Below, one piece after another: positions 53,483 to 61,809 of a stretch of 64,000 bases of DNA. This DNA is from Alkalihalobacillus sp. TS-13 (GTDB taxonomy: Bacteria > Bacillota > Bacilli > Bacillales > Fictibacillaceae): positions 930,001 to 994,000 of the forward strand of contig NZ_JAHKSI010000001.1 of the NCBI RefSeq assembly GCF_019720915.1, given 5' to 3'. The stretch's first letter is position 1; each line of letters opens with the position of its first letter. Made by a program: the position numbers and the translations under genes. The notes under the pieces were generated by a model. It made no database searches, was not told where the DNA came from, and worked only from the letters and a program-made list of their open reading frames with translations.

Positions 53483-54373
53483 ATGTTTTTAGTTCATGAA
53501 CATGTACTCGGAGATATAATATCGGATTTAGGGGAAGGACCATCGTGGGATGATAAGGAGAGTGTACTTTACTGGGTTGATATTACCGGTAAACAAATCC
53601 ATAGATGGTTATCTTTTAATAATAAGGTACAAAGTTTAACAACCACTCAATTTGTAAGTACCGTTGTACCTACAAATGATGGTAGATTATTATGCACTTT
53701 GCAAAATGGCTTTTACCTTTTGAAATGGGAAGAGCAGTCCTGGGAGCATATAGGTAATCCAGAATCCCGTATCGGAGGTAATTGCTTCAACGATGGGAAG
53801 TGTGATCCGCAGGGAAGATTTTGGGGAGGTTCAATGGATTTAAATGGTTTCCCTCGAAAAGGTGCCTTATATACAGTTGATAGGGATAAAAAGATCAGAA
53901 CCGTCTTGGAAGGTGTAAGTTGTTCAAACGGTATAACTTGGAGTCCAGATGAAAAATACATGTATTTCATTGATACACCAACAAGGAAAGTAGTAGCATA
54001 TGATTTTTCAATTACAAAGGGTACGATTTCTAATCCTAGAGATATAATTTATATTCCAGAAACACAGGGTTTCCCGGATGGTATGACTTCTGATGAAGAA
54101 GGTATGATTTGGATAGCTCATTGGGGAGGCTATCGGGTCTCACGCTGGAACCCTTACAACGGAATATGCTTGGAAGTAATTCATCTACCAGTTGAAAAAG
54201 TAACGTCCTGTGAATTTGGTGGAAACAATAATGATGAATTATTTATCACAACTGCAAGAGAAGGGCTTACTTCCGTTCAACATGAGAAACAACCTTTAGC
54301 AGGTCGTTTATTCCGTGTAAAGGTTGGAATTAAAGGTTGTAAAACTTATCGATTTGAAAATAAAAAGATATAA
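53483..54373 (+). CDS. SMP-30/gluconolactonase-family lactonase
   Basis: A 296-residue six-bladed beta-propeller enzyme. The metal ligands of SMP-30 are in place: Glu in LGEGPSWDDKES, Asn near GGNCFNDGKCDPQGRFWGGSMD, Asn in CSNGITWSPDEK and Asp in GFPDGMTSDEEG. It hydrolyses sugar-acid lactones. ATG 53483 is preferred because AAGGAGA lies just upstream; the frame opens at 53465. With the amidohydrolase before it, this gives two candidate lactonases of unrelated fold in one operon. Confidence 0.86.
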   Translation: MFLVHEHVLGDIISDLGEGPSWDDKESVLYWVDITGKQIHRWLSFNNKVQSLTTTQFVSTVVPTNDGRLLCTLQNGFYLLKWEEQSWEHIGNPESRIGGNCFNDGKCDPQGRFWGGSMDLNGFPRKGALYTVDRDKKIRTVLEGVSCSNGITWSPDEKYMYFIDTPTRKVVAYDFSITKGTISNPRDIIYIPETQGFPDGMTSDEEGMIWIAHWGGYRVSRWNPYNGICLEVIHLPVEKVTSCEFGGNNNDELFITTAREGLTSVQHEKQPLAGRLFRVKVGIKGCKTYRFENKKI

Positions 54374-54388
54374 AGAAAGGAGCAAAGG

Positions 54389-55162
54389 ATGAGATTAAAA
54401 GATAAAACTGTATTAATAACGGGTTCAGGTTCAGGTATTGGAAAAAGCACTGCCCTCTTATTCGCAAATGAAGGTGCAAACGTAGTAATCAATGATATCG
54501 ATGAAGATAAAGGGCAAGAAACAGTAAATGAAATAAAGACGTTAAATGGGAATGCCATTTTTTTGAACGGGGATGTTACACAGCCTGATAGTGTAAGTAA
54601 TATGGTAGATATAATCCTTAGAAAATTCGGTTATATAGATGTATTGTTTAATAACGCAGGTATAAGTGGGATCGGAAAGCTCCATGAAATTGAGCTGGAA
54701 GATTGGGAAAAAATATTGAAAGTAAACATCACCGGTGTATTTCTCCCCTCTAAATACGTATTACCATCAATGATGAAACGAAAAAGAGGTTCAATCATCA
54801 ATATGTCATCTTGTATCGCAGAAATCGGGTTGGCTAGTAGGGCTTCTTATTCGGCAACTAAAGGTGCAGTTTTAGCCTTAACCAAATCTATGCAAGTCGA
54901 TTATGCTCCTTTTAATATTCGGATAAATGCACTTTTACCCGGAACCATCATGACACCATTTGTAAAAAATTATTTACAAACATCATACAAAAACCCGGAT
55001 GAAGCAATTGAAAAAATAAAGACAAGACAATTAAGTAAAGAATTGGGATCACCAGAAGATGTTGCGAATGCTGCATTATTCTTGGCTTCAGATGAATCGA
55101 AATTCATGATGGGAGCTCCACTGTATATCGATGGAGGAGCCACTTTCGGAAAAGACGCATAA
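54389..55162 (+). CDS. Short-chain dehydrogenase/reductase 2
   Basis: A 257-residue classical SDR: VLITGSGSGIGKSTALLF, NNAGISG, a catalytic Ser in INMSSCIAEIG, YSATKGA, and a C-terminal FLASDESKFMMGAPLYIDGG. It is distinct in sequence from the SDR at 50110. One of the two probably oxidises the sugar and the other the 2-keto-3-deoxy intermediate (a 4-dehydrogenase step); which does which cannot be read from the sequence. AAAGGAGC is the RBS. Confidence 0.88.
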   Translation: MRLKDKTVLITGSGSGIGKSTALLFANEGANVVINDIDEDKGQETVNEIKTLNGNAIFLNGDVTQPDSVSNMVDIILRKFGYIDVLFNNAGISGIGKLHEIELEDWEKILKVNITGVFLPSKYVLPSMMKRKRGSIINMSSCIAEIGLASRASYSATKGAVLALTKSMQVDYAPFNIRINALLPGTIMTPFVKNYLQTSYKNPDEAIEKIKTRQLSKELGSPEDVANAALFLASDESKFMMGAPLYIDGGATFGKDA

Positions 55163-55190
55163 TAATGAGCATTCTAAAGGAGTAATCGTA

Positions 55191-56078
55191 ATGAAACTAT
55201 TGACAATTAAAAGGAACGGTACAAATAGATTAGGAGTCAAAACTGACAAGGGGATCATTGATATAGGACGCCAAGTTGAAAACTTCCAAAACCTGTCACT
55301 ACCAACTGAAATCATGGAAGTCGTCCATGGCGGAGAGGAGGTTGTTGGATTGCTTGAAACTTATGTTAAAGAGTCTGATGAATCAAAAATGGCTTTTCTT
55401 TCTGAGAATGATGACTTCGAGTGGGGGCCATGCATTACAAATCCCGAGAAAATTATATGTGTCGGTCTGAACTACTGCCAGCATGCTGATGAAACAGGTG
55501 CAAGCTATCCGGAGTCTCCTATTCTTTTCAGTAAGTTTAATAACACACTTACAGGACATAACAGTCACATTTCCATTCCTAAATCAACGGAACAACTAGA
55601 TTATGAGGTTGAGCTTGGGATAGTGATCGGGCGGAGAGCGAAAGATGTACCGGAAGAAGATGCATTGAATTATGTGTTCGGTTATTGTACTGCCAATGAT
55701 TTATCGGCCAGGGATCTGCAATTTAAGACAAACCAATGGCTGCTTGGAAAAACGTGCGACGACTTCAGCCCAATCGGGCCTTATCTAGTCACAAAAGACG
55801 AAGTGAAGGATCCCAATAACCTTGCTTTGAGGACCATAGTGAATGGTATAGAGCGACAGAACTCAAACACATCGGACATGATTTTTAATTGTAAAGAGTT
55901 GATCAGTTATATTTCTCATCATATGACTTTAGAACCCGGAGACCTTATTTTGACAGGGACTCCAGAGGGGGTTATTTTAGGAGAGCCAGAGGATAAAAGA
56001 AATTATTTGAAGCCAGATGACGAAGTAACAGTCGAGATTGAAAAATTAGGTGCTTTGACCAACAGGTTTATATATTAG
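55191..56078 (+). CDS. Fumarylacetoacetate hydrolase (FAH) family protein
   Basis: A 295-residue FAH-fold enzyme. KIICVGLNYCQHADETGASYPESPILFSKF, the metal site LDYEVELGIVIGRRAKDV, FGYCTANDLSARDLQ, the SPIGPYLVT region and LILTGTPEGVILG are all typical. In non-phosphorylative fucose and rhamnose routes this fold hydrolyses 2,4-diketo-3-deoxy acids to pyruvate plus lactate. ATG 55191 follows AAAGGAG; the longer frame from 55131 overlaps the SDR gene. It is the last gene of the island before the right radC repeat. Confidence 0.88.
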   Translation: MKLLTIKRNGTNRLGVKTDKGIIDIGRQVENFQNLSLPTEIMEVVHGGEEVVGLLETYVKESDESKMAFLSENDDFEWGPCITNPEKIICVGLNYCQHADETGASYPESPILFSKFNNTLTGHNSHISIPKSTEQLDYEVELGIVIGRRAKDVPEEDALNYVFGYCTANDLSARDLQFKTNQWLLGKTCDDFSPIGPYLVTKDEVKDPNNLALRTIVNGIERQNSNTSDMIFNCKELISYISHHMTLEPGDLILTGTPEGVILGEPEDKRNYLKPDDEVTVEIEKLGALTNRFIY

Positions 56079-56104
56079 TCTTTCATTTTTTTCACTAACT
56101 TTAC

Positions 56105-56538
56105 TTGTATGAAATTCAGCGGATCAGACAGGTGATTTCAGAGGTGGAAGGGGGGAACCATACATCATCCGTTCTCCAGAAGACGCTGCAAAGGTCGCTG
56201 GTGGATTTATCGGGGAAGATGACCGCGAAGTATTCTTTGTCACGTGTCTTAATAGGAAAAACAGAGTTATTGGCGTTCATCGTTGTCATGTAGGATTAAT
56301 CAATGCCAACATTGTTCATCCCAGGGAAGTATTCAAAAATGCAATCCTGAATAACAGTGCAGCTATCATCCTTTGTCACCAGCATCCCTCTCACGATACA
56401 AATCCATCCTGAGAAGATATCGAGGTGACAAAACAGGTTGTCGAGACTGGACAAATGATGGGAATTGAGGTTCTGGACCATCTGATTGTCAATGCAGAAG
56501 CTGGGTTTACCAGTTTAAAAGAAAAAGGTTATGTTTAA
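56105..56538 (+). pseudogene. radC-like (JAB/MPN) gene, right copy of a direct repeat
   Basis: It begins YEIQRIRQVISEVEGGNHT, shifts by 2 nt near 56168, then reads [60 protein letters not shown] and LCHQHPSHDTNPS. A TGA follows, then EDIEVTKQVVETGQMMGIEV to KEKGYV and a stop at 56536. This is an almost full-length small RadC-type protein with two lesions. The TGA is at the same site as in the copy at 44028-44340, so both descend from one already broken gene. Confidence 0.85.
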
Positions 56539-56545
56539 AAATCTG

Positions 56546-56581
56546 AGGAGGGAGATGCTTATCCTTCCTTTTATTTTTTTG
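56546..56581 (+). terminator. Terminator after the right radC copy
   Basis: GGAGGGA/TCCTTCC with a short loop is followed by TTTTATTTTTTT. It corresponds in position to the terminator after the left copy but differs in sequence. Confidence 0.65.
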
Positions 56582-56744
56582 TATAAGTTCTTTCTATAGG
56601 GCATCGAACCCTATAGGAAGAAGAAAGTTTAGCGTTTACACTCCTACTGGAATAGAGTTGAAGGAACTTATAGAATGCGGTCTCGATTATATTAATAGTC
56701 AAAATACCTAATTATCCAATAAAACTTGGTGAGGATGTCACATT

Positions 56745-57141
56745 ATGCCTTATGAAAAAGTGCTGGATCAGGTAGAAGCGAAAGCCATCTATGTAAGGCT
56801 AAAAGAAAAATGGGGAATAGAAGGTCGGTACTGGTATCCGATTACCCCATAAAGATAAAAGAATGTTATGGTAGTCGATGCTATCATTTTTGATGCTATT
56901 TTAAAAAGTATGGGAAATCACGGAATTAATAGAAAATGAACACCTGGATTATCCAAATAAAGAAACAAGCCTCTTTTTAATGGAGCCATATTACTGGGGG
57001 TGTGAGGTGTTTTGGTGTTCAGAGGGGATGGATTGGATCATATATGCTTCACATGAAAATACGATTACGTTCGGCGGAATTTGGTTTATAAAAGAAATAA
57101 GAAAAGAATTCAGGGAATTTGATTGCTATATGATAAATTGA
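56745..57141 (+). pseudogene. Hypothetical protein gene broken by frameshifts
   Basis: An ATG at 56745 with GGTGAGG upstream begins MPYEKVLDQVEAKAIYVRLK and stops after 36 codons. Coherent protein sequence resumes in other frames: VVDAIIFDAILKSMG, then ENEHLDYPNKETSLFLMEPYYWG and ending REFDCYMIN at 57141. This looks like one ~125-residue protein with two frameshifts. The family is not recognised. Confidence 0.55.
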
Positions 57142-57273
57142 TTGAATGCCCGTTTTGAAACATTTGGAAGTCGTTATTGGCTTTTTTTTTATTTTCTGAG
57201 GATATAAAAAATCAAGAAGGATATATGATGGGCTAATGAGGAATACTGAAATGAAAAAGGAAAAATATGGGTT

Positions 57274-57720
57274 ATGATTGGACTTATTACAGCCATTATT
57301 GTATTCAATATCTTCGCGTTCAAAACAAATAAGAGGTTGTCATACATACAAATTGCCCACATCTGGGTATTTACCATTGCTTTTCAGATGTCCGTCGATC
57401 TATATATTGATATAAAATATCACGGTTATTGGTATTTTCAAAAAGGGGTTGATTGGGCGGCATTACCAGCTCATACCGTCCTCATTCCGCCAGTGAATAT
57501 GATGTTCATCAATTGGTATCCCTTTGGTCGTTCGAAATGGAGACAAATCCGCTATTTCTTTTACTGGGAACTATGTTTATTGACATATGAGTTGATTGCA
57601 TTACTTCCTGATCCATGGGGTTACTTCCATTACGGTTGGTGGAATTTAGGGTATTCAGCAATTGTGAATCCCATACTTCTCTATCTATTAATAACGTACT
57701 ACAAAAAGTTTGTTGAATAA
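57274..57720 (+). CDS. CBO0543-like membrane protein
   Basis: A 148-residue protein with four hydrophobic segments and many aromatic residues: SVDLYIDIKYHGYWYFQKGVDW, LPDPWGYFHYGWWNLGYSAI. It resembles the CBO0543 family found in Bacillus and Clostridium, of unknown function. The length is normal for the family. The RBS is weak (AGGAAAAATATGGG). Confidence 0.7.
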   Translation: MIGLITAIIVFNIFAFKTNKRLSYIQIAHIWVFTIAFQMSVDLYIDIKYHGYWYFQKGVDWAALPAHTVLIPPVNMMFINWYPFGRSKWRQIRYFFYWELCLLTYELIALLPDPWGYFHYGWWNLGYSAIVNPILLYLLITYYKKFVE

Positions 57721-57784
57721 AAATTAGGCGAAGGTAACCTTATGAGTTTAGATTTTTGATGACACACTCCGAGGGGGAGATAAA

Positions 57785-57940
57785 ATGGCCATACCCGTTT
57801 TCATGACCATCACTTTGTTGATTGGATATATCGTCTTCTTTATGCAAAAAAACTTTATCAAAAACTCCCCATGTCAAGCACGCAATCTTCTTTTGCAGGT
57901 GGTTGTTTATTGTTCGCTTTTTCTTTTCCTTTTCTTATAA
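57785..57940 (+). pseudogene. N-terminal fragment of a small membrane protein
   Basis: After an excellent RBS (GAGGGGGAG) the frame MAIPVFMTITLLIGYIVFFM continues for 51 codons. Only the first about 30 residues look like a membrane protein. From about 57879 the DNA belongs to an opposite-strand permease tail, so the gene appears truncated by a junction. Confidence 0.45.
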
Positions 57941-58109
57941 CCTTTGGATCCTCTAATGTACTTTTGATACTTTCCAAGATAAAGTTAATAGCCAATATGG
58001 TGATCGAAAACATAACTAAAGGAGATAATGGAATCCATGGAGCTACCCATAAATATTTGTATGTGCTTCTAATCATGCCGGACCATTCGCTTGTAATTGA
58101 TACGTACAC
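57858..58109 (-). pseudogene. C-terminal remnant of a DppC/OppC-type permease
   Basis: The minus strand reads SEWSGMIRSTYKYLWVAPWI, then PLSPLVMFSITILAINFILE and SIKSTLEDPK. This is the last helix region of DppC-like permeases (compare GDYLRDILDPR of the intact gene at 36172). The rest of the gene is missing. A charged tail follows to the stop at 57858. The match is by motif only. Confidence 0.5.
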
Positions 58110-58234
58110 ATCGACCCTTTGACGTTTGGTAAAAGATTAGGTCATGTATTCTGTTATATATGACGAACTTTCTAATGCCCCATTTCATTACGACCTTAAA
58201 GTCCCACCGCTTACAGATAATAAAAACTAAGCAT

Positions 58235-58384
58235 TCATCTTTTTCGATAAGCTCTTCTTTCCGCATATGGGACACATTGGTAACATATATCAACATGCTT
58301 TCCTTGATCATCAATATATTTGACAGATTTTCTTGCTTTTTTCTTGCATATGGCACATTTTTTCCCGAGTATCCAATCTAACAT
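58235..58384 (-). CDS. 49-aa zinc-ribbon-like protein
   Basis: The minus-strand ATG at 58384 is preceded by a strong GAGGAGG RBS 7 nt away. The product begins MLDWILGKKCAICKKKARKS and continues to YAERRAYRKR. Two CxxC pairs, Cys10/Cys13 and Cys34/Cys37, separated by 20 residues, form a likely zinc ribbon, and the protein is very basic. Short proteins of this type are easy to miss; the function is unknown. Confidence 0.6.
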   Translation of the reverse strand: MLDWILGKKCAICKKKARKSVKYIDDQGKHVDICYQCVPYAERRAYRKR

Positions 58385-58660
58385 AACAATGCCTCCTCAA
58401 CTTAAGCATTTTTTACAACATACTCTCAGTTTAACAACTTTAACCTAATAACTTTATAAAAAGGCTTTGTTAATTAATATGTGATTTTTGGCTGAAATTG
58501 ATTGAAGCGAAGATTACGACACTCTTACGGGAATAGCGATTCAATAAAAATTTTAAATAATCAATTTGGGGCATTTACAACATGTGCGGTCAGGCATACA
58601 CTTATGACTAACTGAAGATTCTGCAAAAAGAAGTATCTATTTATACAAGGAGTGTTTTTA

Positions 58661-59386
58661 ATGAATGTAACTGTTTGGAATGAAAATCGCCATGAACAAA
58701 TGAATGAGAAAGTCCGGGAAATCTATCCCGAAGGGATACACGGTGCAATTGCGCAAGTTTTGGAAAAGGAAGGGTTTAATATACGGACAGCAACACTTGA
58801 AGAAGAAGAGCATGGACTGACAGATGAAGTTTTAAATTCTACAGATGTTTTGCTTTGGTGGGGCCACCTTGCTCATGACGAAGTAAGTGATGATGTGGTA
58901 GAAAAGGTGAAACAACGAGTTCTTGACGGAATGGGATTAATCGTGCTGCATTCTGGCCATTTTTCTAAGATTTTCAAGTCATTGATGGGAACGACCTGTG
59001 ATTTGAAATGGCGGGAAGCGGATGAAAAGGAGCGGATGTGGGTTGTGGACCCGAGTCATCCAATCGTTGAAGGAATTGGCGAGTATATTGAACTAGAAAA
59101 AGAAGAAATGTATGGCGAACATTTCGATATACCGAAACCTGATGAACTGGTACTCATCAGCTGGTTTGAAGGCGGAGAAGTTTTCCGAAGCGGATGTACA
59201 TATAGACGGGGACAAGGTAAGATCTTCTATTTCCGGCCAGGTCATGAGACATATCCAACGTATCATCATGCAGAAATTCAGCGGGTCCTGATCAATGGAG
59301 TCAATTGGGCAAAACCAATCAATCATCCAAAACCTGAATATGGGAACGCAAAGCCAATCGAAACCATTTCTGCAAAAAAGCTATAA
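58661..59386 (+). CDS. ThuA-like protein (trehalose-utilisation family)
   Basis: A 241-residue class I glutamine-amidotransferase-like protein of the ThuA family. [20 protein letters not shown] is the typical opening; [40 protein letters not shown] and [20 protein letters not shown] follow. ThuA proteins act on disaccharides or their keto forms, with no settled reaction. ATG 58661 has AAGGAGTG upstream. It sits before a broken phytanoyl-CoA dioxygenase gene, so it may have lost its partner. Confidence 0.88.
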   Translation: MNVTVWNENRHEQMNEKVREIYPEGIHGAIAQVLEKEGFNIRTATLEEEEHGLTDEVLNSTDVLLWWGHLAHDEVSDDVVEKVKQRVLDGMGLIVLHSGHFSKIFKSLMGTTCDLKWREADEKERMWVVDPSHPIVEGIGEYIELEKEEMYGEHFDIPKPDELVLISWFEGGEVFRSGCTYRRGQGKIFYFRPGHETYPTYHHAEIQRVLINGVNWAKPINHPKPEYGNAKPIETISAKKL

Positions 59387-59442
59387 GCTAAAAGGATTGA
59401 AAGTTGGAGTGGTAGGCGAATAAAATCTTCTGGAGGGAATTG

Positions 59443-60262
59443 ATGAAAATTCAATTGACTGAGCAAGAAATAGATTCCAGACAATTGATGCCTGAAACGA
59501 TTGAAATTGCAGTCGAGCAAGTCAAAACGAATGGGTACATACTTTTTGAAAATGTGATTTCAGAAGACAAAATCAATCGGATACGGAATGAGTTTGATGT
59601 ACTTTTTGATGAATATATCAGTAGGAAAGGATATAACACAGGAACAAATCGAGCTTAAATGTTTTTGCCATTTAAAGAGCCTTATATAGATGAAGACATT
59701 ATATGTAACCCAATCGCTACAACTGTAATTGACCATCTACTAGGTGAAAACAACCATTACAACTATTTTGCATCTGACACACCCATGCCTGGATGAGATT
59801 TTCAAAATGCTCATTGTGATATTATGCCCCTTTTTCCAGAGTTGGCAATCCCTTTGCCGGTTTTCAGCTTAGTGGTAAATATCCCATTGGTCGATGTTAC
59901 CGAAGAAAACGGACCTCTTGAAGTATGGCCAGGTGGGACGCATCAAAATCCAGATCGGTCTAATCACGATACATTGAATAACACGGTCAATCCTCATTTG
60001 CACATCGTGCGAGCTGCAGAACATATGTATTCGGGAAAGGTGTTTATGCCAAAAGGATCGATCCTCATACCGTGATATCCGAATGTGGCATCGAGGTACA
60101 CCTAATCATTCAGATTATCATAGAACCAACCTAGCGATGATCTACAATAGAAGCTGGTATGGTGCAGGGTCTTCCATTTCGATCCCTCATGAAAAACTTA
60201 TGAAAAGTTATCAAAGAAAGCGATATCGTTATTTAGATTGCAAAGAATCGGAAGTCCGATAA
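59443..60262 (+). pseudogene. Phytanoyl-CoA dioxygenase (PhyH) family gene, multiply broken
   Basis: From ATG 59443 (GGAGG upstream): MKIQLTEQEIDSRQLMPETI and VEQVKTNGYILFENVISEDK. An in-frame TAA follows after NTGTNRA at 59656, a TGA after DTPMPG near 59794, then NAHCDIMPLFPELAIPLPVF (with the His-x-Asp iron ligands) and LEVWPGGTHQNPDRS. A frameshift near 60070 leads to MWHRGTPNHSDYHRTNLAMI, with the distal His, ending at 60262. Only the pieces together make a full Fe(II)/2-oxoglutarate oxygenase, so the gene is inactive. Confidence 0.85.
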
Positions 60263-60331
60263 CAATGCCTTGGGAATAAATAAAGGGGATTTAATAACGG
60301 GAGATCGGCGTATTAATCAATTTTGTATAGA

Positions 60332-60386
60332 GAAGCACCAGACCTTTATCTAACCTCTCTAACCTCTGGTCCCTGGTGCTTTTTTG
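60332..60386. terminator. Bidirectional terminator between the PhyH pseudogene and the O-antigen-ligase-like gene
   Basis: AAGCACCAG and CTGGTGCTT pair across a loop of about 30 nt and are followed by TTTTTT. It serves the plus-strand side, and possibly the converging minus-strand gene. Confidence 0.7.
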
Positions 60387-60402
60387 TATAAGCTAGTTAT
60401 AT

Positions 60403-61644
60403 TCACGAATCCCGCTTTTTATAAAATAGCCGATCACTCCATCTTGGTATACTTAACATCCATGAACTCCAAATGGGCAGTCCTGCCGTATATTTGTCCC
60501 AGTATGCGATTAAAATGATTCCAATTAACGCAACCTGCGGTGAGAAAAGCACATAATCAAAAATACCAGTCAACAGAATTACGGGTAGTGAAAGTAAGAG
60601 CGTATCAAGTTGTTTGACGTTTTGCATTGTAAAATAAAGATAGACCCCTTTGTACACATTGATAAAGAGTACGATCATGAATGCAGTTCCACCAAGAGTG
60701 CCGTATTCGGTGAATATCCCTATAATCAAATTGTGGGCATGGGGGATATGCTCATTGAAATGAAGAAGATATTCTTTACCAAATCCCAGTGGTGTCAACC
60801 CGAACAATGCATTTTCCTGCCACAGCTGGATTGAATTCCCCCAAATTTCCTTCCTTCTTATAGCAGATTGTATAAGGTTTTCATTCCTTGGCATCCAGCT
60901 TAAAATCAAACTCATATTCAACCCCATAAGCATGATCAGGCTGAAAGTCAATATCCTATTCAGGCGAAACAAAAATAAAAGGAAAATGACCACCATTGCA
61001 GAAAAGCCAGATCTGGATCCAGTTAAAAAGACAGCATGGATAAAGATCATAGTTATGACTGCTTGTAAAGCAGCCTTGGAATAGCATTTTTTTCTTAGGT
61101 TTTCTAAACACTCAGCAAGGAGGAATGATAATCCTAAAAGCAACAATGTCACTGAAAAGTTAGGATTGTATGCAGCCCCGATCAACCTCTGGTAATCATG
61201 GAATCCCACCTGACCAACTAATACTGTCCCGGTGATATAATTCTTGTATGTAGGACTGATCAAAAATTCCTGGAAAGGATACAAACAGTAGAAGTAAACG
61301 CCTGCGGATATGATGATCCATTTGTATGCTGTGAAAGTTCTCTCTACACCATCTTTCTGGATTTTTTTATAAATTCCAGTGTAAGCGATGACCAGCGCTG
61401 GAACTAAAAAATACGAAAGATCCCCCAACACAATTGAGGCACAAAAGGATGAAATGAACATACATGCAAGCAGGAAAAGGCCAGGGGTCAACATCATCCC
61501 CTCGCTATTTTTCCAAGTCTGGTGCAAATGGTAACTTCCAACGATAAAGAGTAACAGCACACCTATAGGGGGAAGTATAAGACAAAGGACAATACATATT
61601 TCCAATAGATGTTTCTTAATGGATATCAGCGCAGTTTTCGTCAT
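60403..61644 (-). CDS. O-antigen ligase (Wzy_C)-like membrane protein
   Basis: A 413-residue protein with about eleven hydrophobic segments. The central external loop holds the Wzy_C-type LTGSRSGFSAMVVI segment, and after a large loop HAHNLIIGIFTEYGTLGG, the His-containing motif of O-antigen ligases and polymerases. In Gram-positives such proteins act on exopolysaccharide or glycoprotein glycans. The product is unknown, and no glycosyltransferase genes are nearby. The minus-strand ATG is at 61644. Confidence 0.82.
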   Translation of the reverse strand: MTKTALISIKKHLLEICIVLCLILPPIGVLLLFIVGSYHLHQTWKNSEGMMLTPGLFLLACMFISSFCASIVLGDLSYFLVPALVIAYTGIYKKIQKDGVERTFTAYKWIIISAGVYFYCLYPFQEFLISPTYKNYITGTVLVGQVGFHDYQRLIGAAYNPNFSVTLLLLGLSFLLAECLENLRKKCYSKAALQAVITMIFIHAVFLTGSRSGFSAMVVIFLLFLFRLNRILTFSLIMLMGLNMSLILSWMPRNENLIQSAIRRKEIWGNSIQLWQENALFGLTPLGFGKEYLLHFNEHIPHAHNLIIGIFTEYGTLGGTAFMIVLFINVYKGVYLYFTMQNVKQLDTLLLSLPVILLTGIFDYVLFSPQVALIGIILIAYWDKYTAGLPIWSSWMLSIPRWSDRLFYKKRDS

Positions 61645-61744
61645 AGATAACCTCGTCAGTTTAAATGATGACTACCTTCATGATATAGGGTTTGTAACCT
61701 TACGTAATTTATGTCTGTCTACGAGAGTGTTTATTAATAAAAAA

Positions 61745-61797
61745 ATGGGGATGTCCTAACAGAAAAGTGTCAGACACCTTTCGAACATCCCCGTAAC
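61745..61797 (-). terminator. Hairpin with GTGTCAGACAC repeat core, terminator of the symporter gene
   Basis: GGGGATGT/ACATCCCC encloses AAAAGTGTCAGACACCTTT, the end motif of the dispersed palindrome at 5668 and 29343. Read on the minus strand the stem is followed by a T-rich run (TTTTTTATTAATAA). It lies just past the stop of the symporter gene. Confidence 0.7.
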
Positions 61798-61809
61798 CCT
61801 TACATTCCA

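Noticed and set aside
57871-58122. Plus-strand frame of 83 codons opposite the permease remnant
   Set aside because: It continues from the truncated membrane-protein frame by chance and is antisense to recognisable permease sequence.
60610-60834. Plus-strand frame inside the O-antigen-ligase-like gene
   Set aside because: Antisense shadow of a long membrane-protein gene.
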